Shown: positions 10,280 to 21,742, counted from the stretch's first letter. The stretch is 33,131 bases of DNA from Conidiobolus coronatus NRRL 28638 (GCA_001566745.1 KQ964425.1:210661-243791), one strand, 5' to 3'. Made by a program: numbers and translations. The notes: a model not told the origin generated them from the sequence alone.

Positions 10280-10933
10280 ATGGGGACTAAGCACGATTTA
10301 TACTGGCAAGGGGCACGAAAGTTTATAGATCACCATAACAGCGCATTTGCATCATCAAGCGGTAATCATAGTAATTCAAAACAGCAACCAAGCTATAGTA
10401 GAAGCTTTAAGACACATGATAGAGAAGTTCTAGAGGATGTAGACCCCAGTGTAAGCTTGATAAGTTCTCGTTTCCACGAGTTTAGTTTAGATTCTAATGT
10501 AGTGGACCCTGGTATAGCTAACGATAGAAATCAGGTATCAAACATAAAGCCATATAATCATACTCAAGAGCTTCCAACCGCTATATATAAGCAAATTCCT
10601 AGCTTAGTGGCTGATTTTGAAATGGAACAAGCTTGGAATAACCCCCAAACAGTAGAACAGTCCCACGCTCACCAAACCAGTTATCAAAGAGATCAAAATA
10701 ATATAGTTAATAATAATCGAACTAATAACTTTAGACCAGAGCCCGTAGTTATTAAAACCAGTCATACAGATATAGAACTCGCTGTAGATGAAGTTTATGA
10801 TCTCTACTTACCTCAGCTGTATGCACAACAACCCCCAACAAACTCAATCTCGCAGCAGCAGGAACAGGGGGAAAGCCTTAAACAAACTGCAAGACTAAGG
10901 CTCCTGAGATTGAAAAATCAACTAATGCCCTGA
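10280..10933 (+). CDS. Unrecognised low-complexity protein, 217 residues
   Basis: The frame is real by composition: it is clearly richer in G+C than its flanks, uses varied codons, and runs 217 residues from an ATG to a TGA. The protein is hydrophilic and probably largely disordered. It has Ser/Asn/Gln/His-rich stretches (about residues 20-45 and 120-150, including NNIVNNNRTNNF), a short acidic hydrophobic segment LVADFEMEQAWN at 109-120, a second one at 164-178 (IELAVDEVYDLYLPQ), a Gln-rich stretch, and a basic, Leu-rich C-terminal helix candidate (RLRLLRLKNQLMP, 205-217). There is no signal peptide, membrane helix or recognisable domain. The mixture of disorder and short amphipathic segments would suit an adaptor or docking protein, but this is only inference. 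A spliced extension at either end cannot be excluded; neither end shows a compelling splice site. No AATAAA is seen close downstream. Confidence 0.7.
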   Translation: MGTKHDLYWQGARKFIDHHNSAFASSSGNHSNSKQQPSYSRSFKTHDREVLEDVDPSVSLISSRFHEFSLDSNVVDPGIANDRNQVSNIKPYNHTQELPTAIYKQIPSLVADFEMEQAWNNPQTVEQSHAHQTSYQRDQNNIVNNNRTNNFRPEPVVIKTSHTDIELAVDEVYDLYLPQLYAQQPPTNSISQQQEQGESLKQTARLRLLRLKNQLMP

Positions 10934-12408
10934 GATCTCTCCTTTAATTTTTTTCTAACTAATAAGTGTCATGCTATAATATATAACTTTAATTCACATG
11001 ATTTTCTGATCAATTCTGCTTGAAACTATTTCCTCAATTAGTCTGCAAGCTATTTTACTATTAAACAAAAAGTATTTTAGAGTCTTAATTTCTTCCTATA
11101 TAATTTTAATAGCTTTATAACTATCTTTAATATTTTCGAACTTTGAATCTACTTGCATAATCCCCGCTTTTATTAAATACTTGCTTGTCATATTTTTCCA
11201 CTATTATCAATGGTTGATTTATTTTTATATTATAGTACATTAATTTCATATTCCTTTATTAAGAAATAGTTGAATACTGTTTCCAAAGCATTAAGTCGCA
11301 TGTAAGTGTTTATTTTATATGTTAAACACGTCATGAATACATATAAGCTTGGTATTTTAGTTAAATTGGCGAGTTAATCCGACAATAAAAATCAAAAGCT
11401 AAGACCAGCTTAATATCCATATTGAATATAGCACATAAACTCTTTAAAATTGACCTAAGCTTCCATACATATAATTCTAGCTATAAAAATCTCTATTTGT
11501 TTAATTCTAACCCAGGTTATAAGAATATATACCAATTCCGGTATATTTGTATCTAGCTCTGCTCTAATTATAAATTATGAACAAATCAAAATAAATTTTA
11601 TAGATATAAATACATTAACTTTAATTTATAGTTCCCATTTTACCATATTATAATAGCATATATTAGAAATAACGGATAGATAGAACTCAATTTAGTTATC
11701 TACAGATAAGTATTCTTTAAGCTTATCATTATTTAATAGTTTCATATTAATTGACTTGATAAGCTTTTGATTTATAATTGTTGACTTAGCTCGTCAATTT
11801 TCATAATTAATTACATTTTAGTCATAATATGACGTGTTTAACAGCTTTAAATACAGCTAATTTGCCTGATATATATAAAATTACTTATCTTTTTTGAAAA
11901 AGTTATTTAACTTGTCAAGTATAACTGGTTACTGGGCATGATTAGAATATTATTAAATTTTTACTTAGTTAATTAACGATTTTATGAGCATAATACTTTA
12001 TAATTGCTAATTAGTAAAATATTTAATTATTTAGGTAATTTGTTATAAATATTGAAAATGTGACAAGATTAGTTTTATATGCCTTAATCTATGATAATAA
12101 GAGAATTTTACTATATGTCAAATAATATTAATATACTCTCATGCTATATTATACTGCATTATCTCCGTTAAATTTTAAATTGTCAAAATTCAAAGCATTC
12201 ATCGGAATTGAATTTGTTTTTTGTATTAAAATATAAATTTATTTATTAACGTATGTCAGTTATTTTTACGAAAATAAAAGGAAAGTATCCAATTAAAGGT
12301 TAATGGAAATACACGACTATTAAGTATACTTTTATTATGCAAAAATAACTCATATCTAATGTTAAAATAAAATTATATGATTTCATTGTAGATAAATATA
12401 TCTAATAT
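10934..12408. other. AT-rich intergenic spacer before the assembly gap
   Basis: Nothing coding is seen on either strand. The spacer is uniform A/T-rich DNA running into the run of N. Confidence 0.6.
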
Positions 12409-13394
12409 NNNNNNNNNNNNNNNNNNNNNNNNNNNNNNNNNNNNNNNNNNNNNNNNNNNNNNNNNNNNNNNNNNNNNNNNNNNNNNNNNNNNNNNNNNNN
12501 NNNNNNNNNNNNNNNNNNNNNNNNNNNNNNNNNNNNNNNNNNNNNNNNNNNNNNNNNNNNNNNNNNNNNNNNNNNNNNNNNNNNNNNNNNNNNNNNNNNN
12601 NNNNNNNNNNNNNNNNNNNNNNNNNNNNNNNNNNNNNNNNNNNNNNNNNNNNNNNNNNNNNNNNNNNNNNNNNNNNNNNNNNNNNNNNNNNNNNNNNNNN
12701 NNNNNNNNNNNNNNNNNNNNNNNNNNNNNNNNNNNNNNNNNNNNNNNNNNNNNNNNNNNNNNNNNNNNNNNNNNNNNNNNNNNNNNNNNNNNNNNNNNNN
12801 NNNNNNNNNNNNNNNNNNNNNNNNNNNNNNNNNNNNNNNNNNNNNNNNNNNNNNNNNNNNNNNNNNNNNNNNNNNNNNNNNNNNNNNNNNNNNNNNNNNN
12901 NNNNNNNNNNNNNNNNNNNNNNNNNNNNNNNNNNNNNNNNNNNNNNNNNNNNNNNNNNNNNNNNNNNNNNNNNNNNNNNNNNNNNNNNNNNNNNNNNNNN
13001 NNNNNNNNNNNNNNNNNNNNNNNNNNNNNNNNNNNNNNNNNNNNNNNNNNNNNNNNNNNNNNNNNNNNNNNNNNNNNNNNNNNNNNNNNNNNNNNNNNNN
13101 NNNNNNNNNNNNNNNNNNNNNNNNNNNNNNNNNNNNNNNNNNNNNNNNNNNNNNNNNNNNNNNNNNNNNNNNNNNNNNNNNNNNNNNNNNNNNNNNNNNN
13201 NNNNNNNNNNNNNNNNNNNNNNNNNNNNNNNNNNNNNNNNNNNNNNNNNNNNNNNNNNNNNNNNNNNNNNNNNNNNNNNNNNNNNNNNNNNNNNNNNNNN
13301 NNNNNNNNNNNNNNNNNNNNNNNNNNNNNNNNNNNNNNNNNNNNNNNNNNNNNNNNNNNNNNNNNNNNNNNNNNNNNNNNNNNNNNNNNNNNNN
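12409..13394. other. Assembly gap (986 N)
   Basis: There are 986 undetermined bases. The round structure of the gap gives no hint of content. Immediately after it the sequence repeats GCATAAATTTT, so a repeat may lie inside. Any open frame drawn across these bases is meaningless. Confidence 0.99.
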
Positions 13395-15289
13395 TCTTTA
13401 TTATTACGAGCACCATGTGTAATTATGGCATAAATTTTGCATAAATTTTATATAAATTTGAGTAATTTTGATTTTGTATTTATTACAAAATTTTGATTGC
13501 AATATTTTTTAAAATTATATTTGTGTAAAAAAGCAGTTGTCGGTTTATGGAAAGGCCGGTTAATGGTATTGAAGGTACTCTCTTATTAACCTTGATATAA
13601 TTAACTCTATGGTGAAATTATTTACATGTGAATAATAAAAAAGAACATCTAAAATATAATATAATAGAACAAATGTTAATTTAAATTGATTAACTTTGAT
13701 AACTCTGAGACCATAATATCATTTTGCTAAGTTTCTTGTTTATATATTGCTTTGAAACTATATTCACCGTCCCTATTAGCAACTTTCATGACTATTAATA
13801 TCGCTTTTTCTATTATAATAACTAAAAGTTTAAACTAAAATTGCCTAATCTAAACCATTAAATTTCTAAATATTTTTATGATTCACCCATTAATCTTTAG
13901 TTTAAAACCATTTACTTTATTGCTCAATATAGGTAATAAATAAAATGGTGTATATACGTGTTGATCGATCTATGCGTTAATATATTAGAATACATTTATA
14001 TTGCTTTTGCTACCTTTTTCTAAAGTATTAGCTAATTAATTATAATTAAAGCAGAATATATTTCTAAGGATTATAATTAATATTATATTAATGGATTAAA
14101 CTTTTTAAGTTATTTCCATTAAATTTATAAAATTAATAAATATTAATGCAGTGTAATGCAATAACTCGGTAGTATTTCCGTTAGCCTGGTAATAGATCAA
14201 AGTTGATTTATTTATTATTTATATTATATTTGTGTATTTGATTTAATTATACATAATATATTTAATTTAACGCCAAAGTTTAATTTGCATACAAAAAATT
14301 TTTTTGGTTATAATAATTGCCGGATTTATTAGCGCTGTTGCAAATTATATACTGTATACTGAATTATAAGTATTATATTAATTTTTTTTAAATTAGACCC
14401 TCTTCTCTCCAAAACCTGAAAAAATTAAAACCATTTACTTATAGGTATTAAGATCCGAGCCATTAAATATTATTGGTTAAAGAAAATTTAGCTAATAAAC
14501 GCACCATTGAGCCAATTTTAAGTTTAGGATTATATAATACTTTTTTAGATTAGAAAGCAATATTTAGCGGGATTAAAATCAAATCTAGGTGCAGATAAAA
14601 AGCCTTATTATAATAAAACCTAATAAAAAATAAGCGAAAATTTAGTGTATTGTACAAAGTCTCCTGTTAGTTCAATTTGTTACAAAATATTATTATGTCC
14701 CAATAATGCGTCCACTCAAGCTAAAAGTTCTATTATTCAAGTCAAAACATTTTCAAACCATTAAAATAACTTACTAAATAAAAGTTTTCACCTCCCTCTA
14801 ATTATAAATCTATCACTTATTTTATTCTTAATTAGTTTTTTCACCCTCATTTTTACAATAATACAAAAATTATCATTATTATCTACTATTGATATTCGTG
14901 GTAATACAACAATTAGTTAGTGCGCTAAGCAACGTGGATAATTAACACAATAACCATAGTTTGTCGGGCTTTTGATAGAACATAAAGTTTAGGCTATTAA
15001 TAGTTGTGCTTTAATGATTTTCCCTCATTAGCATAAATGTTATTGTAATCTTTATTTTATCACTCAAACATATTTCCATTTTAGATAAATTTACTAATTT
15101 TTATTACAGTATAGTAGGACTTATTATATTTCCGATTTAATTGGTTTCTTCCTCCTGTCTGAAACCATAATAAATTTGCCAATATTAGCCCTCCAATCCA
15201 ATAGTTAGCCCAGTCAAATCAAACAATCTTCAATCACCTCAAATGGATTTTATAATAATTAATTAGCATTATTAATTGTAAATTTTGAG

Positions 15290-15300
15290 TATATAAATAG
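15290..15300 (+). promoter_or_regulatory. Putative TATA box of receptor 2
   Basis: TATATAAATAG lies 61-71 bp before the receptor 2 ATG and is a near-ideal TATA consensus (TATAWAWR). The spacing matches that of the putative TATA box in the paralogue receptor 1. Confidence 0.5.
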
Positions 15301-15327
15301 CATAAAGGAAGGGTTAAAGCGTTTAGA

Positions 15328-15351
15328 ATGAAGAAGGCAGAATTAATATGA
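15328..15351 (+). promoter_or_regulatory. Possible upstream ORF of receptor 2
   Basis: An ATG at 15328 opens a seven-codon frame MKKAELI ending at TGA 15349-15351, ten bases before the receptor start and in frame with it. With the TATA box at 15290 the transcript could start just before this ATG. If transcribed it would limit translation of the receptor; this is inference. Confidence 0.3.
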
Positions 15352-15360
15352 TAAACTAAT

Positions 15361-16425
15361 ATGCCTTCAGAAGTTGAAAAATATTTTATACAAAAAATTG
15401 TTATGGATGTAACGGCCTCCATAGGTCTTACATGTTCCATAATCTGTGTTATTTTACTCACCTCGGTGTATATAAAATTCCCTAAATATGTTAACAGAAT
15501 GCCTATTAGACTGATATTCTTCATTTCGCTAGCAGATAGTTTAAATCATGTTAGCGGGATTTTTTACTTTAATTTGATGGAGTATCCTAATCATGCAATG
15601 ACAATAGCCGTACTTCAGCAGTTTTCAAAACACTTGTATATGTTTACAAATATAAGTGTTTGCTATTTACTTCAAAGTGTTATTTTATTTGGTAGAAGGG
15701 CTAATTTTTTTCATGAAATAATATTAATCTGTTCATCTTTGATACTATCTGTAATAAGCGTTATAGTTCTTTATTTTATGAATATGATAGGCCAGGTACA
15801 AAATAATCGCTACTATATAATAGCGCCCACAAAAGACGACACTCAACTAGCTTTATGGATAATAGAGGGTACAATACAAGCATTTTGTATTTTCCTCTGC
15901 TTAATCACTGTTATTCTGATACATTTAAGATTGTATATCAAAATGAATGGAGTATTCAAATACTTCAATCAGGATACCGAACACGATATCCAATTAAATA
16001 AAAGGATAAAGAACATTGTAAGAACTACAATATTATTTCCTGTAGCTCCTATAATTATTTTACCCATGGGATTTGCCCAACTTATAATGACTAATTACCT
16101 AAATTTAACGGTTGACCGCTATTACGATATGACTCGCTCCGGGATACAAGGATTTTGCGGAGTTTTCACATTGATGGCGCTGGTGTTTGACTTTAATTTT
16201 AGAAAAGGATTAAAAATGCTGATGTACTCTATATTTAAGAAGACAGAAGATTTAGATATTTCAGACTCTTCCTCGCTTTCAATTGACCCCAACTGGAATT
16301 TTAACTATCATTTTGGCGACTCCTGCGAAACTGGTAATTCTGAGGACTTGGAGAATAATCAAAATACTGTACAGTCTAGTGAAACTTTTAATTCGAGGGT
16401 GCCTATGAATAAACTAGAGCTCTAA
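15361..16425 (+). CDS. Seven-transmembrane G-protein-coupled receptor, Git3/cAMP-receptor-like (receptor 2), intronless paralogue
   Basis: This 354-residue receptor is a close paralogue of receptor 1: 42 of the first 50 residues are identical, and the similarity runs the full length to the C-terminal PMNKLEL. The seven hydrophobic helices occupy the same positions (about 13-38, 50-70, 91-111, 118-140, 163-188, 219-245, 259-278). The TM2 motif FISLAD and the post-TM3 LFGRRANF are shared. The cytoplasmic tail (about 285-354) is rich in Ser, Glu, Asp and Asn, so it could be phosphorylated. Coding runs without interruption across KKTEDLDISDSS, exactly where receptor 1 has its intron. The two receptors point away from each other, 8.7 kb apart. 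Function is presumably coupling of an extracellular cue to a G-alpha/cAMP pathway, as for Git3/Gpr1-type fungal receptors; the ligand cannot be read from sequence. The ATG is supported by alignment with receptor 1 (EKYFIQKIVM in both). Confidence 0.92.
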   Translation: MPSEVEKYFIQKIVMDVTASIGLTCSIICVILLTSVYIKFPKYVNRMPIRLIFFISLADSLNHVSGIFYFNLMEYPNHAMTIAVLQQFSKHLYMFTNISVCYLLQSVILFGRRANFFHEIILICSSLILSVISVIVLYFMNMIGQVQNNRYYIIAPTKDDTQLALWIIEGTIQAFCIFLCLITVILIHLRLYIKMNGVFKYFNQDTEHDIQLNKRIKNIVRTTILFPVAPIIILPMGFAQLIMTNYLNLTVDRYYDMTRSGIQGFCGVFTLMALVFDFNFRKGLKMLMYSIFKKTEDLDISDSSSLSIDPNWNFNYHFGDSCETGNSEDLENNQNTVQSSETFNSRVPMNKLEL

Positions 16426-16448
16426 TAATTGATATATTTTAATTGTAT

Positions 16449-16454
16449 AATAAA
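16449..16454 (+). terminator. Putative polyadenylation signal, receptor 2
   Basis: AATAAA sits 24 bp after the TAA stop of receptor 2. Position fits; the motif is of low information here. Confidence 0.4.
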
Positions 16455-19400
16455 ATCAATAATATCTAAAAACCATTGTTTATTTCAATGTTTTTTAAAG
16501 GGTGGCGGCACTTCATCAAACATAGTTATTTTTAATTATTCAACCAGAATTTAATATTCTATAAAATAATTGTTTTATCAAAATATGCAATGCATTCAAG
16601 TTTTGAGTTTTCTATATACTATATCATACTGATCTACAGAAATATAACCGGGCGGATTAAGCATAACCTGCGTAAAAGTTTATTTTTATGAAAACTGCAT
16701 TATATATTACTTTGATCAATTTTCAACTTTAGTCAGGTGTACAAAGTTTATTGTATTATTTCTATCTAAGTTAAGAATTATGATGTAATTCTAATACACT
16801 CTATTATTAGTTATATTGTTAGTATTAGCAATCATTTATCAAATATTATTGGATAAATATTGCCACTATTAAAAAACCTTATCTTTTAACCAATTAAAGT
16901 TGTTAATAAAATTTTGCATTAATAGTATCTTTTATGTAACAGAACTCAATATATTAACTAACTGATAAAGCTTATACCTAATTTGGCACCCAGCATAAAG
17001 CTATCAATATATTTTAAACATCGATACAGATACTAAACAACAAAATAAGATGTATTCAGATAGTGGAACTTCGTGTAAAATAGCTTAATCATTGCAGAAG
17101 ATAAAATTATAAATAATAACTTTACTTACATTAATATTTTTGAATTTAGAAAAAATTAATTATATTGCCAGTAAAGTAAAAAAATAAACTGCGGATAGTT
17201 AATAAATTAACCTCATTCATGATACAGTTGTAATATAAGCTAACCTTTTGTTAATATTTATGCATTTTGATTAAAAAATTTAGCTTTAACTAAACAGTAT
17301 TAGGATAAAAATAATAATGTTAATGCCTCTAGTCCAGACCTAAAAAACAAATAAATAACAATAAAATTGAATAATAAATGGTTCTGTTCATGCATTTTAG
17401 TCTTGGCTTTAACTTTTAGGCTGCCAAAGCTTCAAAATTGGTCAAATATGTTGAGGAGTGGATATTAAGCACTTTAAAATCGTAGCTCTATATCTGGATG
17501 TGAGCTCTAGGCTTATATAAAACTTGTTAATATTTTGGTAAGAAATTATATATATGATAATAATAATATTCAGGCACGATTAATGCAAATTATCACCTTT
17601 TATGATAGAATCTATAATCGATGACAGAAAAAGATAGCAGACTAGAGCTTTTTGTAAGATTAAAATTTATATTACAAGATAAAACGATCTAATTCCAAAT
17701 TATACTCGTTTATGCTACTATTTTATCATTATTTTACTTCACTACCAAATTGTAATATTATAATCTATTAAATAAATTTGATCTTAACGTTATTTTTAGT
17801 AAAATTTTTTATTTTAATTATAAATTATATTATAATAAATCACATCTAAATTTTTATCGGGTTGGCACTATTATGGCAATTTAAATAATTTAAAGTTTTA
17901 TGGATATTTATTTTTAAAATAAATATAAATAGCCAGATTTATACTCAGCACTTTGCAAAATTTTCGGATAGTTGCTAAGGTACTCAAATTTCGCACAAGT
18001 TTTAAAATTAAGGTAAGAGCAGTAAATTAAGTTTCTAATATTATTTAAAGATATCTCAAATTTCAGTTACAGTAACACGTAAGCGATCATTAATAAATTC
18101 TAACATTTTAATTAACCACAAGCCTTTAATCTACCCCTTTTTACTATGTTGAACAAAAAGTGAGTGTAATTATGATCTAAATTTTGGCATATTTTCAAAG
18201 TTAATAATATTTTTCAAAAGCTTATAAAGCTTAATTAGATTTTGAATATTAGTCTATAGATATAGATAATAAGTATAGCAATATATTATATATAGTATAT
18301 ATGATAAATAAAGAGCTAATCATATAATTTATAAATAATCGCATCAGAGTATAATAACACTATATAGTAAATTAATTTGCAAATACACGTTATTAAGACT
18401 TAGCTATATTTAAACTTAGATTTTTTTAACTTTATATATTCTAGCTACAATAAAAATTTGATATGAGCGATATAATCACCACGGTATACTATTGCTTATA
18501 AAAAAGCAATGATATTTTGATAAATATTATGTAAATTGAGCTTAAATTTTATAAAAAACAAATTTAATAATTAAGAGTGTTAAAGAATGAAATATACTTT
18601 TTAAGTATAAATAACCAATTTTAAGAAGTTATTAAAACTTAATTAGTTAAAAAAACATTTTTTAACTTTGACAAAAAGCTTGAAGAAAAAAATAAATTTC
18701 CAAGATAATGATAGTAATTTAATTAACTATTTGAATGAGAATTTATGTATAATAATGCAGATAATGGAAGATATTGGATAATGCAAGTGATATTTATTAA
18801 CATATATTTCCACCCGTGGTTCAACTACGCTTTTTAATTCAGTGAACTTTTAAAATTTGGACAATATTTGTTTATCGTTTAATATGTGTTAAATACAATT
18901 ATTGAGTTAATTAATATTATGTATAATTTAGTAGCTATGGACTACATTTAACAATTAAATAAACAATGTTGAAAATCAAATGAATTTATTTTTCATTTAC
19001 TTAATAAAATACTAACTTTAGTAATACTAATCTATTAAAGTATCTTATCTTCTTTTTTATAACTAAAGAAGGCATCCAAAGATATCAAATATAGCGGATT
19101 CAATTATTTTTTAGTATATAAAAAGTTAACAATATTGTAAAATAGCTATATGAAGCTAACTGTATATTGGTATTAAGAATCTTAACATGGTGCTATTTCT
19201 GCAACCATATAAGGCAATAAAGCCTCGATTTATTAGGTAACACATTCTAATTTTTATCCAACATTTTATCTTTTATTTAATAAAATTATTTAACTAAAAT
19301 AGCATAAATTTAATACAAGATAACAGGTCAAAATTTACCTATTCATTATATTATTTTATTAAGAAAATTAAATAGAATGCTTTTAACAGTAATTATTTTT

Positions 19401-19719
19401 AGATAATTTTATAATTTGATAGAAATCAAAATTAATAGTTCTCAGGGTTATAATATAAAAATAATTGATATTTTTCAAATTGAGGACAAAACGTAAAATA
19501 GAAGGTTCAATATATTCTTTAATTTGAGGCTGATATCGAATAGGAAAGTGTTAAATTTCGCTAAAAAATTATTAGTTATTTTTGATTAATTCTTGAATAA
19601 TAATTTAACTTATTAAGCCTTATCTCGCTATTCAATAAATATCCTTTAAAAGCTACTTAAATTCGCTAATTAATTGACTTTAAGTCATTTGAACAAATAT
19701 ATAAATTAGCCAAAATTCA

Positions 19720-19741
19720 ATATTATTATTATTATTATATA
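19720..19741. repeat. ATT trinucleotide microsatellite
   Basis: A run of about five ATT units in the spacer before the transporter gene. A similar run occurs near 31053-31069. Confidence 0.5.
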
Positions 19742-20354
19742 TTAAAATTTAATTAGAGTCATAAGCCAATAAGCTATAATTTTCATCCGAGCTGAAACTG
19801 ATCACAAGTGCTTCCTTTTAAACCTTCTTAAACTACTAATTCAGTAAATTGAGTCAATGCGCCTGTTTTTCAAATGAATATAACTTGCGTGATATAGATT
19901 GTAAAATAATGTAATAATGAGTAAGCCTTAACAATTCTATAGAGTTTTCGGGTATTCATTTAAACGTCACCGGATTATATGCAAGTTGGAGCCTTGGAAT
20001 AGGTTAAATAGTCGTAATATTTTTACAGCCTATTCATTTGACTTTATTAGATCGATTGCCTTAATTACAGGTAAATGAATGGTCATTTGTTAGGTCATAC
20101 ATATAAATAATTAATCTAAACTTGGTAATATTAAATTTAAGAATTTTAATTTGGTTAACTAAATTAGTCGTGATTTTGTGGTAATCAAAGATTGAGTTTT
20201 TTACTCAAAATCACTTGGTTTTGAGAGTTTTAACATAGGAGCTAATAATAGCTTCATCAACAAAGTTTTTTGTTAGTAATTTAAGCAGATATTGGGGGCG
20301 ACTAATAGTATAACAATAAAATGTTTAATTTTACTTAATTGGTAAATTTTATAA

Positions 20355-20360
20355 TTTATT
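20355..20360 (-). terminator. Putative polyadenylation signal, amino acid transporter
   Basis: AATAAA on the minus strand lies about 60 bp beyond the transporter's stop codon. Confidence 0.35.
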
Positions 20361-20419
20361 TAAATTTAATAGTAACAATATAATAATAACAATTTTGATA
20401 TGATAATGATAAATACAGA

Positions 20420-21742
20420 TTAATGATGGCCGCCTCCAGTTGTAGAAGTTCCACTGAACTTGCCAACAAGTTCCTTAATGGCATCAATAGTACCTAATAC
20501 GGTACAGACAGCACCTATTATTAAACTAGCAGCAATAATGATGTATGAGTACCAGGGACGCTTGCGGAATCCGAATAACTTTAAATGACAGATGGGGGGA
20601 ACAATGAAGACTAAGCCACCGTTGGTAATGGCACCTACTAAGTTCATAAAACTATCGAAGTAGGGTAAAACGAGAGAGATACCAGTAATAACAGCGCAAG
20701 TGATAACTCTAGAGGAAATTCTAACGATTCTTTCCTTGTTAGGAGTCATGTATTCTGTACTGATATTAAATGCATTTTCCAAATCGAGCGAGAATGAGCA
20801 TAAATAAATAGGACAGGCCATTATAACGTGAAGGGTGATAATGACTAAACTGGCTACAAACCATTTATCTTTGGGGATAGATTCGTAAACAGGACTTTGT
20901 ACGCCATTGGAGTATACAAAGTAGCATACTATACTGATGGCAACATACCATAAACCTACCATTCCAATACTAGAGGCAGTGGCTTTAGCAAAGTTTTTGG
21001 GGCGTTGCATAGCATGTTCAATATGAGGGAATACGGCATTACCACCAAAACTGAAAGCAATAGTAGTTAAAGCGAGGGGGATTCCTGACCAGTTAACGAT
21101 ATCGTAAGTGATAACTTCCTTGGCAGCTAATTCTCTGGGGTAGTCTTCTAAGGATCTTACAATACAAATAACAACGACTACAAGTGTGCATAAAGCTCCG
21201 AAAATTCCTAAAGCGGTAACTTCCCTCATTGTTTTGATACAAACATAGGGTAAGCCTACTACTATACCACTTATAGTAATCCAGATTTTTACACTAATAT
21301 CAAGGTCGTAGAAGCGAGCTAATTCGTATAAATTTGTACCAATAAGAATAATGTAGATACAAGAGATACCAAGACACATGCCAAAGCTAAGAGTTTGAAC
21401 GATCCAGCGACCCCACTTGCCAAAGCTAACTTCTCCAATTTCTGCGAAACCTTCTAATCTTCTGTCGGGCTGGGAGTAAATACATTGAATAACCAATTGG
21501 GCATTGTAGTGGGCTAGAGAAGCTCCTAATACGACGAGTATGAGAGATAACCAACCACCGTTTGAGACAGCTTTAGGAAGACCTAAAGTACCGGTACCTG
21601 CTAGAAGACATACAATATTGATGAATGCAGCCCAAGTAGAACCACCAGCATCTCTATCAGCGGCGGGACCATGTCTATTATCGTTTTCATTATTTGTTCC
21701 ATAACTATGGATTTCCTTCCCAGTCTTTACAGGCTCGGACAT
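20420..21742 (-). CDS. AVT-type amino acid transporter (AAAP family), probably vacuolar
   Basis: This 440-residue membrane protein belongs to the amino acid/auxin permease (Aa_trans) family. A hydrophilic N-terminus of about 33 residues precedes TM1, which carries the family signature LLAGTGTLGLPKAVSNGGW (residues 46-64). Ten to eleven hydrophobic helices follow, near 36-57, 63-88, 111-137, 151-171, 176-196, 220-240, 257-278, 292-315, 337-358, 362-388 and 397-418. FSFGGNAVFPHIEHAMQRPK (230-249) matches the conserved centre of AVT-like members, and FIVPPICHLKLF (379-390) the late conserved block. The C-terminus ends GTSTTGGGHH. Family members move neutral amino acids with protons or across the vacuolar membrane; substrate and membrane here are inferred. 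The frame is intact without introns. A TATAAAAG lies about 75 bp upstream, and a pyrimidine-rich tract lies immediately before the ATG on the coding strand, a pattern often seen in well-expressed fungal genes. Codon choice is visibly less A/T-biased than in the F-box gene. Confidence 0.93.
   Translation of the reverse strand: MSEPVKTGKEIHSYGTNNENDNRHGPAADRDAGGSTWAAFINIVCLLAGTGTLGLPKAVSNGGWLSLILVVLGASLAHYNAQLVIQCIYSQPDRRLEGFAEIGEVSFGKWGRWIVQTLSFGMCLGISCIYIILIGTNLYELARFYDLDISVKIWITISGIVVGLPYVCIKTMREVTALGIFGALCTLVVVVICIVRSLEDYPRELAAKEVITYDIVNWSGIPLALTTIAFSFGGNAVFPHIEHAMQRPKNFAKATASSIGMVGLWYVAISIVCYFVYSNGVQSPVYESIPKDKWFVASLVIITLHVIMACPIYLCSFSLDLENAFNISTEYMTPNKERIVRISSRVITCAVITGISLVLPYFDSFMNLVGAITNGGLVFIVPPICHLKLFGFRKRPWYSYIIIAASLIIGAVCTVLGTIDAIKELVGKFSGTSTTGGGHH

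Larger units (their letters stand above)
13395..15360. other. AT-rich intergenic region upstream of receptor 2
   Basis: No gene is supported. The start has two direct copies of GCATAAATTTT at 13429-13450 plus a weaker third unit. The last 250 bases are somewhat pyrimidine-rich (for example TTTCTTCCTCCTGTCTG near 15140) and lead to the TATA box and short upstream ORF of receptor 2. Confidence 0.55.
16426..20419. other. 4-kb AT-rich intergenic region
   Basis: No gene, RNA gene or family element is recognised. An AATAAA at 16449-16454 lies 24 bp after the receptor 2 stop. A short ATT trinucleotide run lies around 19720-19740. The transporter's 3' end (minus-strand AATAAA, plus-strand TTTATT at 20355-20360) is at the right border. 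Confidence 0.6.

Noticed and set aside
10280-10933. Assignment of the 217-residue protein as a peroxisomal import co-receptor.
   Set aside because: The layout is loosely similar, but no WxxxF/Y pentapeptide and no conserved N-terminal Cys are present, so the name is not supported.
12373-13416. Open frame running across the undetermined bases.
   Set aside because: It is an artefact of N being read as open; only a few real codons exist at each end.
15234-15524. Minus-strand 96-codon open frame over the start of receptor 2.
   Set aside because: It overlaps the promoter and first helix of receptor 2 in antisense and has no domain.
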